In this document: piece by piece, positions 1 to 6,162 of the stretch
Position numbering within the stretch: position 1 is the first letter of the stretch
Layout of the letters: the number at the start of each line of letters is the position of its first letter
Source: SIG636 sp045604285
Lineage (GTDB): Bacteria; Bacillota; Clostridia; Oscillospirales; CAG-382
Assembly (NCBI GenBank): GCA_045604285.1
Contig: JAZUNS010000054.1
Location: forward strand, 1-9,345
Direction of reading: 5' to 3'
Length of the DNA: 9,345 bases
Position numbers and translations under genes: made by a program
Notes under the pieces: generated by a model
The model's input: only the letters and a program-made list of their open reading frames with translations
Told to the model about the DNA's origin: nothing
Databases searched by the model: none

Positions 1-45
1 GTTTTTTTAAGAATAATAAAAAAATTTAAGGTTTTTCCTTTTCTT

Positions 46-54
46 TGTGGGAAA
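46..54 (-). promoter_or_regulatory. weak DnaA-box-like 9-mer upstream of dnaA
   Basis: The minus strand reads TTTCCCACA, matching 7 of 9 positions of the canonical DnaA box TTATCCACA and 8 of 9 of the TTTTCCACA copy in the dnaA-dnaN spacer. It lies just upstream of the dnaA promoter, where DnaA autoregulation or a second origin half would be expected in Bacillota. A single degenerate copy in AT-rich DNA is weak evidence. Confidence 0.3.
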
Positions 55-62
55 CTTATGTT

Positions 63-85
63 ATTATATACTTATAGTATATAAT
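63..85. repeat. inverted repeat in the dnaA promoter region
   Basis: A perfect 9-bp inverted repeat: ATTATATAC at 63-71 and GTATATAAT at 77-85, with a 5-base spacer TTATA. It sits immediately upstream of, and touches, the extended -10 element. Its arms contain an alternative -10 hexamer (TATAAT, 80-85). It could be an operator, an easily melted promoter segment, or both. AT-rich DNA makes chance palindromes commoner, but nine paired bases per arm is long. Confidence 0.6.
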
Positions 86-93
86 GTTATAAT
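85..93 (+). promoter_or_regulatory. dnaA promoter, extended -10 element
   Basis: TGTTATAAT is a perfect extended -10 (TGnTATAAT) for a housekeeping sigma-A type factor, about 50 bases upstream of the dnaA start. The hexamer 17 bases upstream (65-70, TATATA) is a poor -35, which extended -10 promoters tolerate. A second TATAAT at 80-85 also lacks a good -35. The transcript would start near 99-101, inside the adjacent palindrome, giving a leader of roughly 45 bases. Confidence 0.6.
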
Positions 94-104
94 AGCGCTA
101 TTAT
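89..104. repeat. 16-bp perfect palindrome over the dnaA -10 and start site
   Basis: ATAATAGC followed directly by GCTATTAT forms an uninterrupted 16-bp palindrome. It shares five bases with the -10 hexamer and covers the predicted transcription start. This placement is typical of a repressor operator; a dimeric regulator bound here would block RNA polymerase. The protein is unknown; the sequence is not a DnaA box. Confidence 0.55.
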
Positions 105-145
105 GGATATACGTCTTTTTTGACGAAAGGATATAGGTAAAATAT

Positions 146-1513
146 ATGCGTTTCAGTAATGAAATTATTTTTCAGGGTGTGCTTGATTATCTGGTTGAAG
201 AGCTGGATTATATTGACATTACCATGAATCTTTGGATAAAACCCATGAAGCTGCTTAGCGTTGAAGGCGGCGACGTTACCCTGCTTTGCGAAAATGATTT
301 TAAGCGCAACAAGGTAATGGATTCTTACGTTGGTGACCTGACCGAGGCTTTTGAGATAGAGCTGGAAAGGGACGATATTGATATAACCTTTATAACAAAG
401 GACGAGCTGGAAAAGAAAGAGGAAAAAGAAAAGGCAGAGGCACTTGCCAAGGAAAAAGAGGCGGAGCTGGCTGCCAAAAGGGCAGAGGTTTTGCCTATGG
501 TAAACCCCTCTTACACCTTTGAAAACTTTGTGGTTGGCTCTTCCAACCGAGTTGCCTACGAAACCAGCCTGCTTGCCTGCAGAAATCCTGCGGAATACTA
601 CAACCCTTTGTTTTTGTACGGCTCTTCGGGACTGGGCAAGACCCATCTTTTGTTTGCAATAATCAACGAGATGCTTGATAAAAGGCCGGATTTTAAAATC
701 GTTTACATCACCTGCGAGGAATTTACCAGCCTGCTTATAGATAATATATCCAAAAAAGCGGATCCTATGGAATTTAAATCAAAGTTTCGTAATTTGGATT
801 TTCTTTTGGTTGACGATATACAGTTTTTAAAGGGTAAAAGGGTGGTGCAGGAAGAAATGTTCCACACCTTTGAGGCACTTTTTAACAAGGGCAAGCAGAT
901 AGTGTTTGCGTCGGACAAGCATCCTTCCGAGCTGGAGGATATTGACAAGCGCCTTACCTCCCGTTTTTCGGCAGGCGGCGTAATAGACATACAGCCCCCG
1001 GATGAGGAGCTTAGGCAGGCTATCTTTAAGCGTAAGGCAGAGTCCTACGGGGTTGAGATACCTAACGACGTGCTTCAATACCTGGCAGAGAACATAAAGA
1101 CCAATATAAGACAAATTGAGGGTGCTATAAAGACCCTAAAGGCACACAGCCTTATAGGCGGCGAGGAAATAAGCTTTGCCATGGCAAAGAGAGTGCTTTC
1201 CGAACACTTAAGAAAAGCAGAGGAGGATAACATCAACTCTGACAAGATCCTTAAGTATATTGCCATGCGCTACGGCATTAAAAAAGAGGACATTACCGGC
1301 AGCAAGCGTGATACGGCAATAAAAAACGCCCGCCATATATGTGCATACCTTATGCGCAACCTGCTTAACATGACCTTTAAGGAGATAGGCGCCATACTTA
1401 GAAAGCATCATTCCACCATTATGGATTCCTGCGATAAGATAGACGCAAAGATAAAGTCCTCCGACAGCTTCAGAAGGGAAATGGAAAGCATAGAAAAAGA
1501 GCTTAACGCTTAA
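146..1513 (+). CDS. dnaA: chromosomal replication initiator protein DnaA
   Basis: DnaA (455 residues, normal length) binds 9-mer boxes at oriC, oligomerises with ATP, melts the unwinding element and recruits helicase. Domain I is about residues 1-75 with the W-x-x-P motif near 30-33. A lysine/glutamate-rich linker (about 86-114) is domain II. The AAA+ domain carries Walker A GSSGLGKT (159-166), Walker B LLVDDIQF (220-227), the arginine-finger segment RLTSRF (269-274, R273) and sensor II NIRQIEGAI (320-328). Domain IV (about 365-455) is the DNA-binding helix-turn-helix; its recognition segment reads LRKHHSTIM (418-426) where the family usually has FGGRDHTTV, so one residue is missing and the base-contacting Asp is His421. 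The start is the first ATG after an in-frame TAG at 134-136. The ribosome site is mediocre: AAAGGA at 126-131 is far, TAGG at 134-137 better spaced. A small CGTC/GACG stem (112-125) precedes it. Confidence 0.97.
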   Translation: MRFSNEIIFQGVLDYLVEELDYIDITMNLWIKPMKLLSVEGGDVTLLCENDFKRNKVMDSYVGDLTEAFEIELERDDIDITFITKDELEKKEEKEKAEALAKEKEAELAAKRAEVLPMVNPSYTFENFVVGSSNRVAYETSLLACRNPAEYYNPLFLYGSSGLGKTHLLFAIINEMLDKRPDFKIVYITCEEFTSLLIDNISKKADPMEFKSKFRNLDFLLVDDIQFLKGKRVVQEEMFHTFEALFNKGKQIVFASDKHPSELEDIDKRLTSRFSAGGVIDIQPPDEELRQAIFKRKAESYGVEIPNDVLQYLAENIKTNIRQIEGAIKTLKAHSLIGGEEISFAMAKRVLSEHLRKAEEDNINSDKILKYIAMRYGIKKEDITGSKRDTAIKNARHICAYLMRNLLNMTFKEIGAILRKHHSTIMDSCDKIDAKIKSSDSFRREMESIEKELNA

Positions 1514-1526
1514 AAAGGTAAAAAAG

Positions 1527-1535
1527 TTTTCCGCA
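1527..1535 (+). promoter_or_regulatory. DnaA-box-like 9-mer, TTTTCCGCA copy 1
   Basis: This is an exact copy of the 9-mer that occurs three times in this spacer. It differs from canonical TTATCCACA at positions 3 (T for A) and 7 (G for A). It is enclosed by short GGTAA (1517-1521) and TTACC (1536-1540) arms. Confidence 0.55.
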
Positions 1536-1544
1536 TTACCCAAA

Positions 1545-1553
1545 TTTTTCACC
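1545..1553 (+). promoter_or_regulatory. weak DnaA-box-like 9-mer
   Basis: TTTTTCACC matches TTATNCACA except at positions 3 and 9. It is accepted only because of its position within the box cluster. Confidence 0.3.
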
Positions 1554-1569
1554 CACGTATACAACAGCC

Positions 1570-1578
1570 TTTTCCACA
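1570..1578 (+). promoter_or_regulatory. DnaA box TTTTCCACA
   Basis: TTTTCCACA has one mismatch to the canonical TTATCCACA and is a recognised functional variant in Bacillota origins. It is the best conventional DnaA box in the window and anchors the reading of the TTTTCCGCA copies as boxes, the shared consensus being TTTTCCRCA. Confidence 0.7.
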
Positions 1579-1603
1579 GAAAAAAGGGTCGAAAAAAGTA
1601 AGA

Positions 1604-1635
1604 AAAAAGCGGAAATACGGGCTTTTCCGCATTTT
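1604..1635. repeat. inverted repeat within oriC
   Basis: GCGGAAA (1609-1615) pairs with TTTCCGC (1624-1630) across an 8-base loop. After one A-A mismatch, AAAA (1604-1607) pairs with TTTT (1632-1635). The left arm is therefore a reversed, weaker DnaA-box relative (AGCGGAAAT, 1608-1616) facing the right-hand tandem pair. In RNA the stem followed by TTTT could also end the dnaA transcript, though the T-run is short. Opposed boxes and a terminator cannot be told apart from sequence. Confidence 0.45.
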
Positions 1636-1640
1636 CCGCA
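1623..1640 (+). promoter_or_regulatory. tandem DnaA-box-like pair (TTTTCCGCA x2)
   Basis: Two exact TTTTCCGCA copies (1623-1631, 1632-1640) abut with no spacer and point toward the AT-rich tract that follows. In the bacterial origin basal unwinding system described in Bacillus, adjacent DnaA boxes next to the melting region load the oligomer. A clear run of DnaA-trio triplets is not seen after this pair. Confidence 0.6.
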
Positions 1641-1681
1641 ATTACAACAATATTAACAACAAATATTCCTTTTAAAAAAGG
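1641..1681. other. probable DNA unwinding element
   Basis: Only 7 of the 40 bases at 1641-1680 are G or C. The tract holds two near-identical direct repeats, ACAACAATATT (1644-1654) and ACAACAAATATT (1656-1667), differing by one inserted A and offset by 12 bases. A CCTTTT/AAAAGG dyad (1668-1681) follows. Low stability, repeats and contact with the tandem boxes fit an origin melting site. Confidence 0.55.
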
Positions 1682-1721
1682 ATACTGATACTCTATTTGC
1701 GAAAAGAGGAGATTTTGAAAA

Positions 1722-2849
1722 ATGGCACTTAGATTCACTTCGGACAGAAAAACTCTACTGTCGGCTATAATGCCTGCTTTGGCGGCTTCCTCCAATAAAA
1801 GCACGCTGCCTGCGCTGGAAGGGCTTTTGTTTGAGCTTAAGGGAAGCGAGCTTAGCGTTTGCGGTTACGACCTGGAAAAGGGCGTAAAGACCAACACTAC
1901 CGTTCTTGGTGAAGGCGACGGCGCCGTTATACTTAACGCCCAGAAGATAAGCGCCATAATCAGAAATTTTCCCGATTGTGATATAAGCTTTGAAATAAAC
2001 GAAAAAAACACCGTTACCATAAGCGGCGGGATGAGCGAGTTTTCCGTACACGCTCTGTCCCCCGAGGCGTTCCCCAATCTGCCCGAGCTTAGCGGTGATA
2101 AAAGCTTTAGGATAAACGCCGGTCTGTTAAAGGAGATAATATCCTCTACCTACTTTGCGGTAGCACAGACCGATGCAAGACCCATACTTACCGGTGAGTA
2201 TTTTGAAATAAAGGGTGATACCCTTACGGTAGTTGCCCTTGATAACCACAGACTTGCCCTGCGAGAAGAAACCAGTGCGGTTGCCGCAGGCAGCGTAGGT
2301 GAGATGAGCTTTATAGTACCCGGTAAAAGTATATATGAATTTTCCAAGCTGCTTAATGACAATAACGAGATAGTTGTGGTTGAGCTTACGGGTAAGCACA
2401 TAATTATGAAGGTGGGCAGCACCGTATTTTTCTCCCGCCTTATAGAGGGTGAGTTTTTTGAGTACAGAAAAGCCATACCCACCCAGAACAAGATTTTTGT
2501 TAAGGTAGATACGGGCTTGTTTATTGACAGCGTTGAAAGAGCGTCGCTGCTTATAGACGATAAGCTTATTACCCCCTTAAAGTGCAGCTTTAAGGACGGT
2601 AACCTTAACGTATCCTGCTCTACCCAATACGGCAGGGTAAACGATAATATCCCCGTAAGCAAGGAAGGCGAGGATATAGAAATAGGCTTTAACAACCGTT
2701 ATTTGCTGGATGCGTTAAGGGCGTGCAAGGATGAGCTGATATTGGCATCCCTTTCCTCTCCCCTTATGTCCATGGTAATAACCCCTGCGGTAGAAAAGGA
2801 AGGCAGCAGGTATTTGTACCTTGTACTTCCAATGAGGCTTAACGGATAA
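1722..2849 (+). CDS. dnaN: DNA polymerase III subunit beta (sliding clamp)
   Basis: The beta clamp forms a ring dimer around DNA and tethers polymerase III and other clamp-binding proteins to the template. At 375 residues it is a full-length three-domain clamp (each about 120-125 residues). Recognisable family segments are SNKSTLPALEGLLFE (24-38), YDLEKGVKT (49-57), YLLDALRAC (327-335), SPLMSMVITP (346-355) and the C-terminal YLVLPMRLNG (366-375), whose PMRL contributes to the partner-binding cleft. The start is supported by AGAGGAG (1705-1711), 10 bases upstream of the ATG. It probably has its own promoter in the oriC spacer, but no convincing -35/-10 pair is visible. Only one base separates its stop from recF; the S4-domain gene (yaaA) found here in many relatives is absent. 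Confidence 0.97.
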   Translation: MALRFTSDRKTLLSAIMPALAASSNKSTLPALEGLLFELKGSELSVCGYDLEKGVKTNTTVLGEGDGAVILNAQKISAIIRNFPDCDISFEINEKNTVTISGGMSEFSVHALSPEAFPNLPELSGDKSFRINAGLLKEIISSTYFAVAQTDARPILTGEYFEIKGDTLTVVALDNHRLALREETSAVAAGSVGEMSFIVPGKSIYEFSKLLNDNNEIVVVELTGKHIIMKVGSTVFFSRLIEGEFFEYRKAIPTQNKIFVKVDTGLFIDSVERASLLIDDKLITPLKCSFKDGNLNVSCSTQYGRVNDNIPVSKEGEDIEIGFNNRYLLDALRACKDELILASLSSPLMSMVITPAVEKEGSRYLYLVLPMRLNG

Positions 2850-2850
2850 A

Positions 2851-3993
2851 ATGCAGGTTAAGGGCTTAAAGCTTGTAAATTTCAGAAACAACAAGTACAG
2901 CGAGCTAAAGTTTACCGACGGTGTTAACGTGCTTTACGGCGAAAACGCCGCAGGTAAGACAAACATACTTGAAAGTATATTTTATTTTGCCGCAGGTAAA
3001 AGCTTTAGGAACTGTAAGGACAGAGAGCTTATATATTTTGGTGAGGACGGTGCCGCCGCCGAGCTTTGCTTTGAGGACAGCGTTAAGGAATGTACCCTTG
3101 GGGTAAAGATATTTAAAAACCGCAAGCGTGAATTTTTGCGGAACGGCAACGGCGTAACCAAGCTTTCGGAATATTTGGGTGCCTTTAGGGCGGTAATATT
3201 TACCCCCGATCACCTTAATCTTGTAAAGGGCCAGCCTGAAAACAGAAGGCGGTTTATAGATTTGGCAATATGCCAAAGCTATCCCCGCTACGTCTCTTAT
3301 CTTAACGAGTACAACCGTACCATTATGCAAAAAAACGCCCTGCTTAAGCAGGACTGTGACCAAAGCTACAAGGCGGATATGCTTGGCATTTATAACGAGC
3401 GTCTTTCTGCCTCTGCGGCGGCGATAAGCTTTAACAGAAGGCGGTTTTTAAAACAGCTTGAAGAGACGGCGGCTGTACAGCACGACGAGATAAGCGGCGG
3501 TAAGGAGGCGTTGCGCCTTAAATACAACGGCTGCTTTGAGGAAGAGCCCGAAAGCGCCGAGGAAACCAGACAGCTTATGCTTAGCTATCTTAACAGTAAG
3601 CGAGAAGCAGAAATTTTCCGTGGTATAAGTCTTTTTGGTGTCCATAAGGATGACTTTACGATATATATAAACAATAAAAGCGGACGGTTTTTTGCCTCTC
3701 AGGGGCAACAAAGGAGTGCCGTGCTTGCCCTTAAGCTGGCGGAGGGTGATATGTCCCGACGGATAACGGGTGAATATCCCGTGTTTTTGTTTGACGATAT
3801 ACTAAGCGAGCTGGACGAGGGCAGAAGAAGCATTATACTTAAAAAGACCGAGGGCAGGCAGGTTATTATTACCGGCTGTGAGAGGGATTATTTTTCGACC
3901 CTTAAGGTGCAAAACCGCATAAGGGTGGAAAAGGGTATGTGCTTTACCGAAACTGACGGGGAGGGCGATTTTTTTGCATCTGGGAAAGAGTGA
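2851..3993 (+). CDS. recF: DNA replication/repair protein RecF
   Basis: RecF is an SMC-like ATPase that binds gapped DNA and, with RecO and RecR, helps load RecA at stalled forks. The 380 residues contain Walker A GENAAGKT (30-37), an N-terminal FRN segment (11-13), GVHKDD (263-268, the position of the usual GPHRDD), the ABC signature SQGQQRS (283-289) and Walker B with D-loop VFLFDDILSELDE (311-323), so the ATPase should be active. The start lies one base after the dnaN stop; the nearest purine-rich site (GAGG, 2834-2837) is too far to be strong, so translation probably depends on coupling to dnaN. The last 20 bases overlap remB, and the tail (about 362-380) encodes the remB ribosome site. 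The GPHRDD variation (Val for Pro, Lys for Arg) is mild. Confidence 0.96.
   Translation: MQVKGLKLVNFRNNKYSELKFTDGVNVLYGENAAGKTNILESIFYFAAGKSFRNCKDRELIYFGEDGAAAELCFEDSVKECTLGVKIFKNRKREFLRNGNGVTKLSEYLGAFRAVIFTPDHLNLVKGQPENRRRFIDLAICQSYPRYVSYLNEYNRTIMQKNALLKQDCDQSYKADMLGIYNERLSASAAAISFNRRRFLKQLEETAAVQHDEISGGKEALRLKYNGCFEEEPESAEETRQLMLSYLNSKREAEIFRGISLFGVHKDDFTIYINNKSGRFFASQGQQRSAVLALKLAEGDMSRRITGEYPVFLFDDILSELDEGRRSIILKKTEGRQVIITGCERDYFSTLKVQNRIRVEKGMCFTETDGEGDFFASGKE
3958..3965 (+). promoter_or_regulatory. remB ribosome binding site inside recF
   Basis: GGGGAGGG is a strong Shine-Dalgarno sequence within the recF 3' end. It ends 8 bases before the TTG at 3974, good spacing, but only 2 bases before the ATT at 3968. 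It is the main argument for the TTG start. Confidence 0.6.
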
Positions 3994-4228
3994 GACGGTG
4001 CCCGACAGGGAGATAATAGGCATTTTTGATATAGAAAAGGCAACGCTTAGCGGCGATACCAAAAATTTTTTGGCACGGATGCAAAAGGAGTACAAGGCGG
4101 TTAATTTGGCAACCGACCTGCCTGCGGCGTTTGTGTTGACCGACGGAGAATATACGGACAGGATATATATAACATCCCTTTCCGCCAAGGTGCTTAAAAA
4201 CCGAGGACGGATGGAAGCGAGGAGATAA
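3974..4228 (+). CDS. remB: extracellular matrix regulator RemB family (DUF370)
   Basis: This is a small (84 residues) DUF370 protein, the family of Bacillus subtilis RemB (YaaB), encoded at the same recF-gyrB position there. RemA/RemB regulate biofilm matrix genes in Bacillus; RemA is a DNA-binding oligomer. The role in Clostridia is not established. Family features include HLG near the N-terminus (2-4), IIGIFDIE (14-21) and a C-terminal IYITSLSAKVLKNR (64-77). The called start is TTG, 8 bases after a strong ribosome site. Relatives begin M-[FY]-[IL]-H-L-G; here the codons before HLG are ATT TTT TTG, so TTG removes two residues and an ATT start at 3968 would restore the family length. It overlaps recF by 20 bases. 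Its end carries the gyrB ribosome site. Confidence 0.88.
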   Translation: MHLGKSETVPDREIIGIFDIEKATLSGDTKNFLARMQKEYKAVNLATDLPAAFVLTDGEYTDRIYITSLSAKVLKNRGRMEARR

Positions 4229-4229
4229 A

Positions 4230-6149
4230 ATGGCAGAAAATATGGCACAAAGCTATAATGAAAATCAAATTCAGGTTCTTGAGGGGCTTGAAGCGGTGCG
4301 TATGCGCCCGGGTATGTATATAGGTACCACCTCTATAAGAGGCTTGCACCACCTTATATACGAGATAGTTGACAACTCTATAGACGAAGCCCTGGCAGGC
4401 TATTGTAAAAACATTACCGTAACCCTGCTTAAGGACGGAAGCTGCTCTGTACAGGACGACGGCAGAGGTGTACCCGCAGGTATGCATAAGATGGGTATAC
4501 CTACCCCCGAGGTTGTTTTTACCGTACTGCACGCAGGCGGTAAATTCGGCGGCGGCGGTTACAGCATAAGCGGCGGCTTGCACGGCGTTGGTGCTTCCGT
4601 TGTTAACGCTTTGTCCAAGCGTCTTATTATGGTGGACTGCTACGACGGCTACGAATACAGCGAGGAATTTGAGTACGGCAAGGTTACCGTTCCCTTCAAG
4701 CAGGTGGGCAAGACGGAAAAGCACGGGCTTTACGTGCGTTTTTATCCTGATGAGACCATCTTTGAAGAGGTTGTATTTGATTTTGACACCGTAAAGACCA
4801 GACTTAGAGAGCAGGCGTTTCTTAATGCGGGGCTTTCAATAACCCTTGTTGACGAAAGAGGGGAAGAGCCCGTTGAGGTTAAGCTTTGCTACGAGGGCGG
4901 CATAAGAAGCTTTGTAGAGCATATAAATAATAAAAAGCATGAAGAGCTTTTGCACCCCGATATAATTTACGTTAACGGCGGCAAGGGTACCTCTGTTGCC
5001 GAGGTGGCAATGCAGTACAACGCCTCCTACACCAATACCATACTTTCCTTTGCCAACGATATCCGCACCATAGAGGGCGGTATGCACGAGACCGGCTTTA
5101 AGGCGGCACTTACCCGTGTGCTTAACAACTACGGCAAAAACCACGGTATTTTGAAAAACGAGGAAAAGCTTACCGGTGAGGACGTGCTTGAGGGTCTTAC
5201 CGCAATTATAAGCGTAAAGCTGGAGAACGCACAGTTTGAGGGACAGACAAAGTCCAAGCTGGGCAACAGCGAGATGCGTACCATAGTTGACGCCATGGTA
5301 AGCGAGAAGCTTAACGAATATCTTGAAGAAAACCCCAAGACGGGCAAGGCGATAATAGAAAAGGCAATAAGCGCCGCCCGTGCCCGTGAAGCCGCAAGAA
5401 AAGCAAGGGATATGACCCGCCGCAAGGGCTTGCTTGAGGGCAGCAGTATGCCCGATAAGCTGGCTGACTGTAACGAAAGACGGGTTGAGTATACTGAGCT
5501 GTTCTTGGTAGAGGGTGACTCTGCAGGCGGATCTGCCAAGGAAGGCAGAGACAGTAAGTTCCAGGCAGTATTGCCCATGAGGGGTAAGATACTTAACGTA
5601 GAAAAGGCAAGACTTGACAGAATATATTCCTCGGTACAGATAGTTCCCATAATAATGGCGCTGGGTACCGGTATAGGTGACGAGTTTGACATAAGCAAGC
5701 TGCGTTACGGCAAGATAATTATGATGGCGGATGCCGACGTAGACGGCGCCCACATAAAGACCCTGCTGCTTACCTTCTTCTTCCGCCACATGAGACCCCT
5801 TATAGAGCAGGGCCATATCTATGCGGCAATGCCGCCCCTTTATAAGGTGGAAAAGGGCAAGCAGAAGAGATACGCCTTTTCTGATGAAGAGCGTGACCAA
5901 ATAATTGAAGAGTTTGGCGAGGGCGGGCCCAAGATAAAGATACAGCGCTATAAAGGTCTTGGTGAGATGAACCCCGGCCAGCTTGCGGAAACCACCATGG
6001 ACCCCGCTACCAGAACCCTTTGCAGGGTTACCATTGAGGACGCTATTGAAGCGGATGAAATATTCTCTATCCTTATGGGCGATAACGTAGAGCCCAGGCG
6101 TGAGTTTATTGAGCAAAACGCAAAATACGTTTCCAACCTTGACGTATAA
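4230..6149 (+). CDS. gyrB: DNA gyrase subunit B
   Basis: GyrB supplies ATPase and TOPRIM domains to the A2B2 gyrase that introduces negative supercoils. The 639-residue length is the usual Gram-positive form. GHKL motifs: EIVDNSIDE (45-53, catalytic E45), DDGRG (76-80), GGLHGVGA (115-122); QTK loop at 339-341. TOPRIM: EGDSAGGSAK (428-437) and DADVD (501-505), with E428, D501 and D503 binding metal. The tail motif RYKGLGEMNP is at 573-582. Three ATP-pocket positions depart from the family: Ser112 at E. coli Lys110, Tyr138 at Arg136, and Leu167 at Thr165. Arg136 and Thr165 are aminocoumarin-contact positions, so reduced novobiocin binding is a reasonable inference. Lys103 and Asp73 equivalents (K105, D76) are kept. 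The start follows remB by one base, with AGGAG (4220-4224) inside remB. An ATG at residue 5 is too far from that site. Confidence 0.97.
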   Translation: MAENMAQSYNENQIQVLEGLEAVRMRPGMYIGTTSIRGLHHLIYEIVDNSIDEALAGYCKNITVTLLKDGSCSVQDDGRGVPAGMHKMGIPTPEVVFTVLHAGGKFGGGGYSISGGLHGVGASVVNALSKRLIMVDCYDGYEYSEEFEYGKVTVPFKQVGKTEKHGLYVRFYPDETIFEEVVFDFDTVKTRLREQAFLNAGLSITLVDERGEEPVEVKLCYEGGIRSFVEHINNKKHEELLHPDIIYVNGGKGTSVAEVAMQYNASYTNTILSFANDIRTIEGGMHETGFKAALTRVLNNYGKNHGILKNEEKLTGEDVLEGLTAIISVKLENAQFEGQTKSKLGNSEMRTIVDAMVSEKLNEYLEENPKTGKAIIEKAISAARAREAARKARDMTRRKGLLEGSSMPDKLADCNERRVEYTELFLVEGDSAGGSAKEGRDSKFQAVLPMRGKILNVEKARLDRIYSSVQIVPIIMALGTGIGDEFDISKLRYGKIIMMADADVDGAHIKTLLLTFFFRHMRPLIEQGHIYAAMPPLYKVEKGKQKRYAFSDEERDQIIEEFGEGGPKIKIQRYKGLGEMNPGQLAETTMDPATRTLCRVTIEDAIEADEIFSILMGDNVEPRREFIEQNAKYVSNLDV

Positions 6150-6162
6150 GGGAGGGATTTAG

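Larger units (their letters stand above)
1514..1721. other. oriC: probable chromosomal origin of replication (oriC)
   Basis: This 208-base gap lies between dnaA and dnaN, the usual oriC position in Bacillota. Three exact TTTTCCGCA 9-mers (1527, 1623, 1632), one TTTTCCACA (1570) and two weaker relatives (1545; 1608 on the minus strand) form a DnaA-box cluster. The last two exact copies abut head to tail and run straight into an AT-rich tract at 1641-1680. Starts at 1527, 1570 and 1623 are 43 and 53 bases apart, close to whole helical turns, so they would lie on roughly one face. The dnaN ribosome site AGAGGAG (1705-1711) lies at the right end. Origin function is inferred from position and composition. 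Confidence 0.8.

Noticed and set aside
1..45. A gene or promoter for rpmH or another divergent gene at the left edge
   Set aside because: Only an A/T-rich stretch is visible, with no coding signal; any divergent gene lies outside the window.
1641..1667. DnaA-trio array after the tandem boxes
   Set aside because: On neither strand do consecutive triplets follow the [G/A]A[T/A] (3'-5') trio pattern for more than one unit.
1681..1692. GATACTGATACT as a -10 region for a dnaN promoter
   Set aside because: GATACT matches TATAAT at only 4 of 6 positions and no -35 lies at suitable spacing. A TTAACA at 1653-1658 resembles -35, but no -10 lies 16-18 bases after it.
1208..1804. 198-codon minus-strand frame crossing the dnaA-dnaN spacer
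   Set aside because: It runs through the origin region and parts of two genes, includes phenylalanine- and leucine-rich nonsense from AT-rich DNA, and shows no motif.
2921..3106. 61-codon plus-strand frame inside recF
   Set aside because: It is an out-of-frame shadow of recF, whose ATPase motifs are intact through this stretch.
4836..6116. 426-codon open frame on the minus strand antisense to gyrB
   Set aside because: Same explanation: a codon-bias shadow of gyrB, with no ribosome site or domain.
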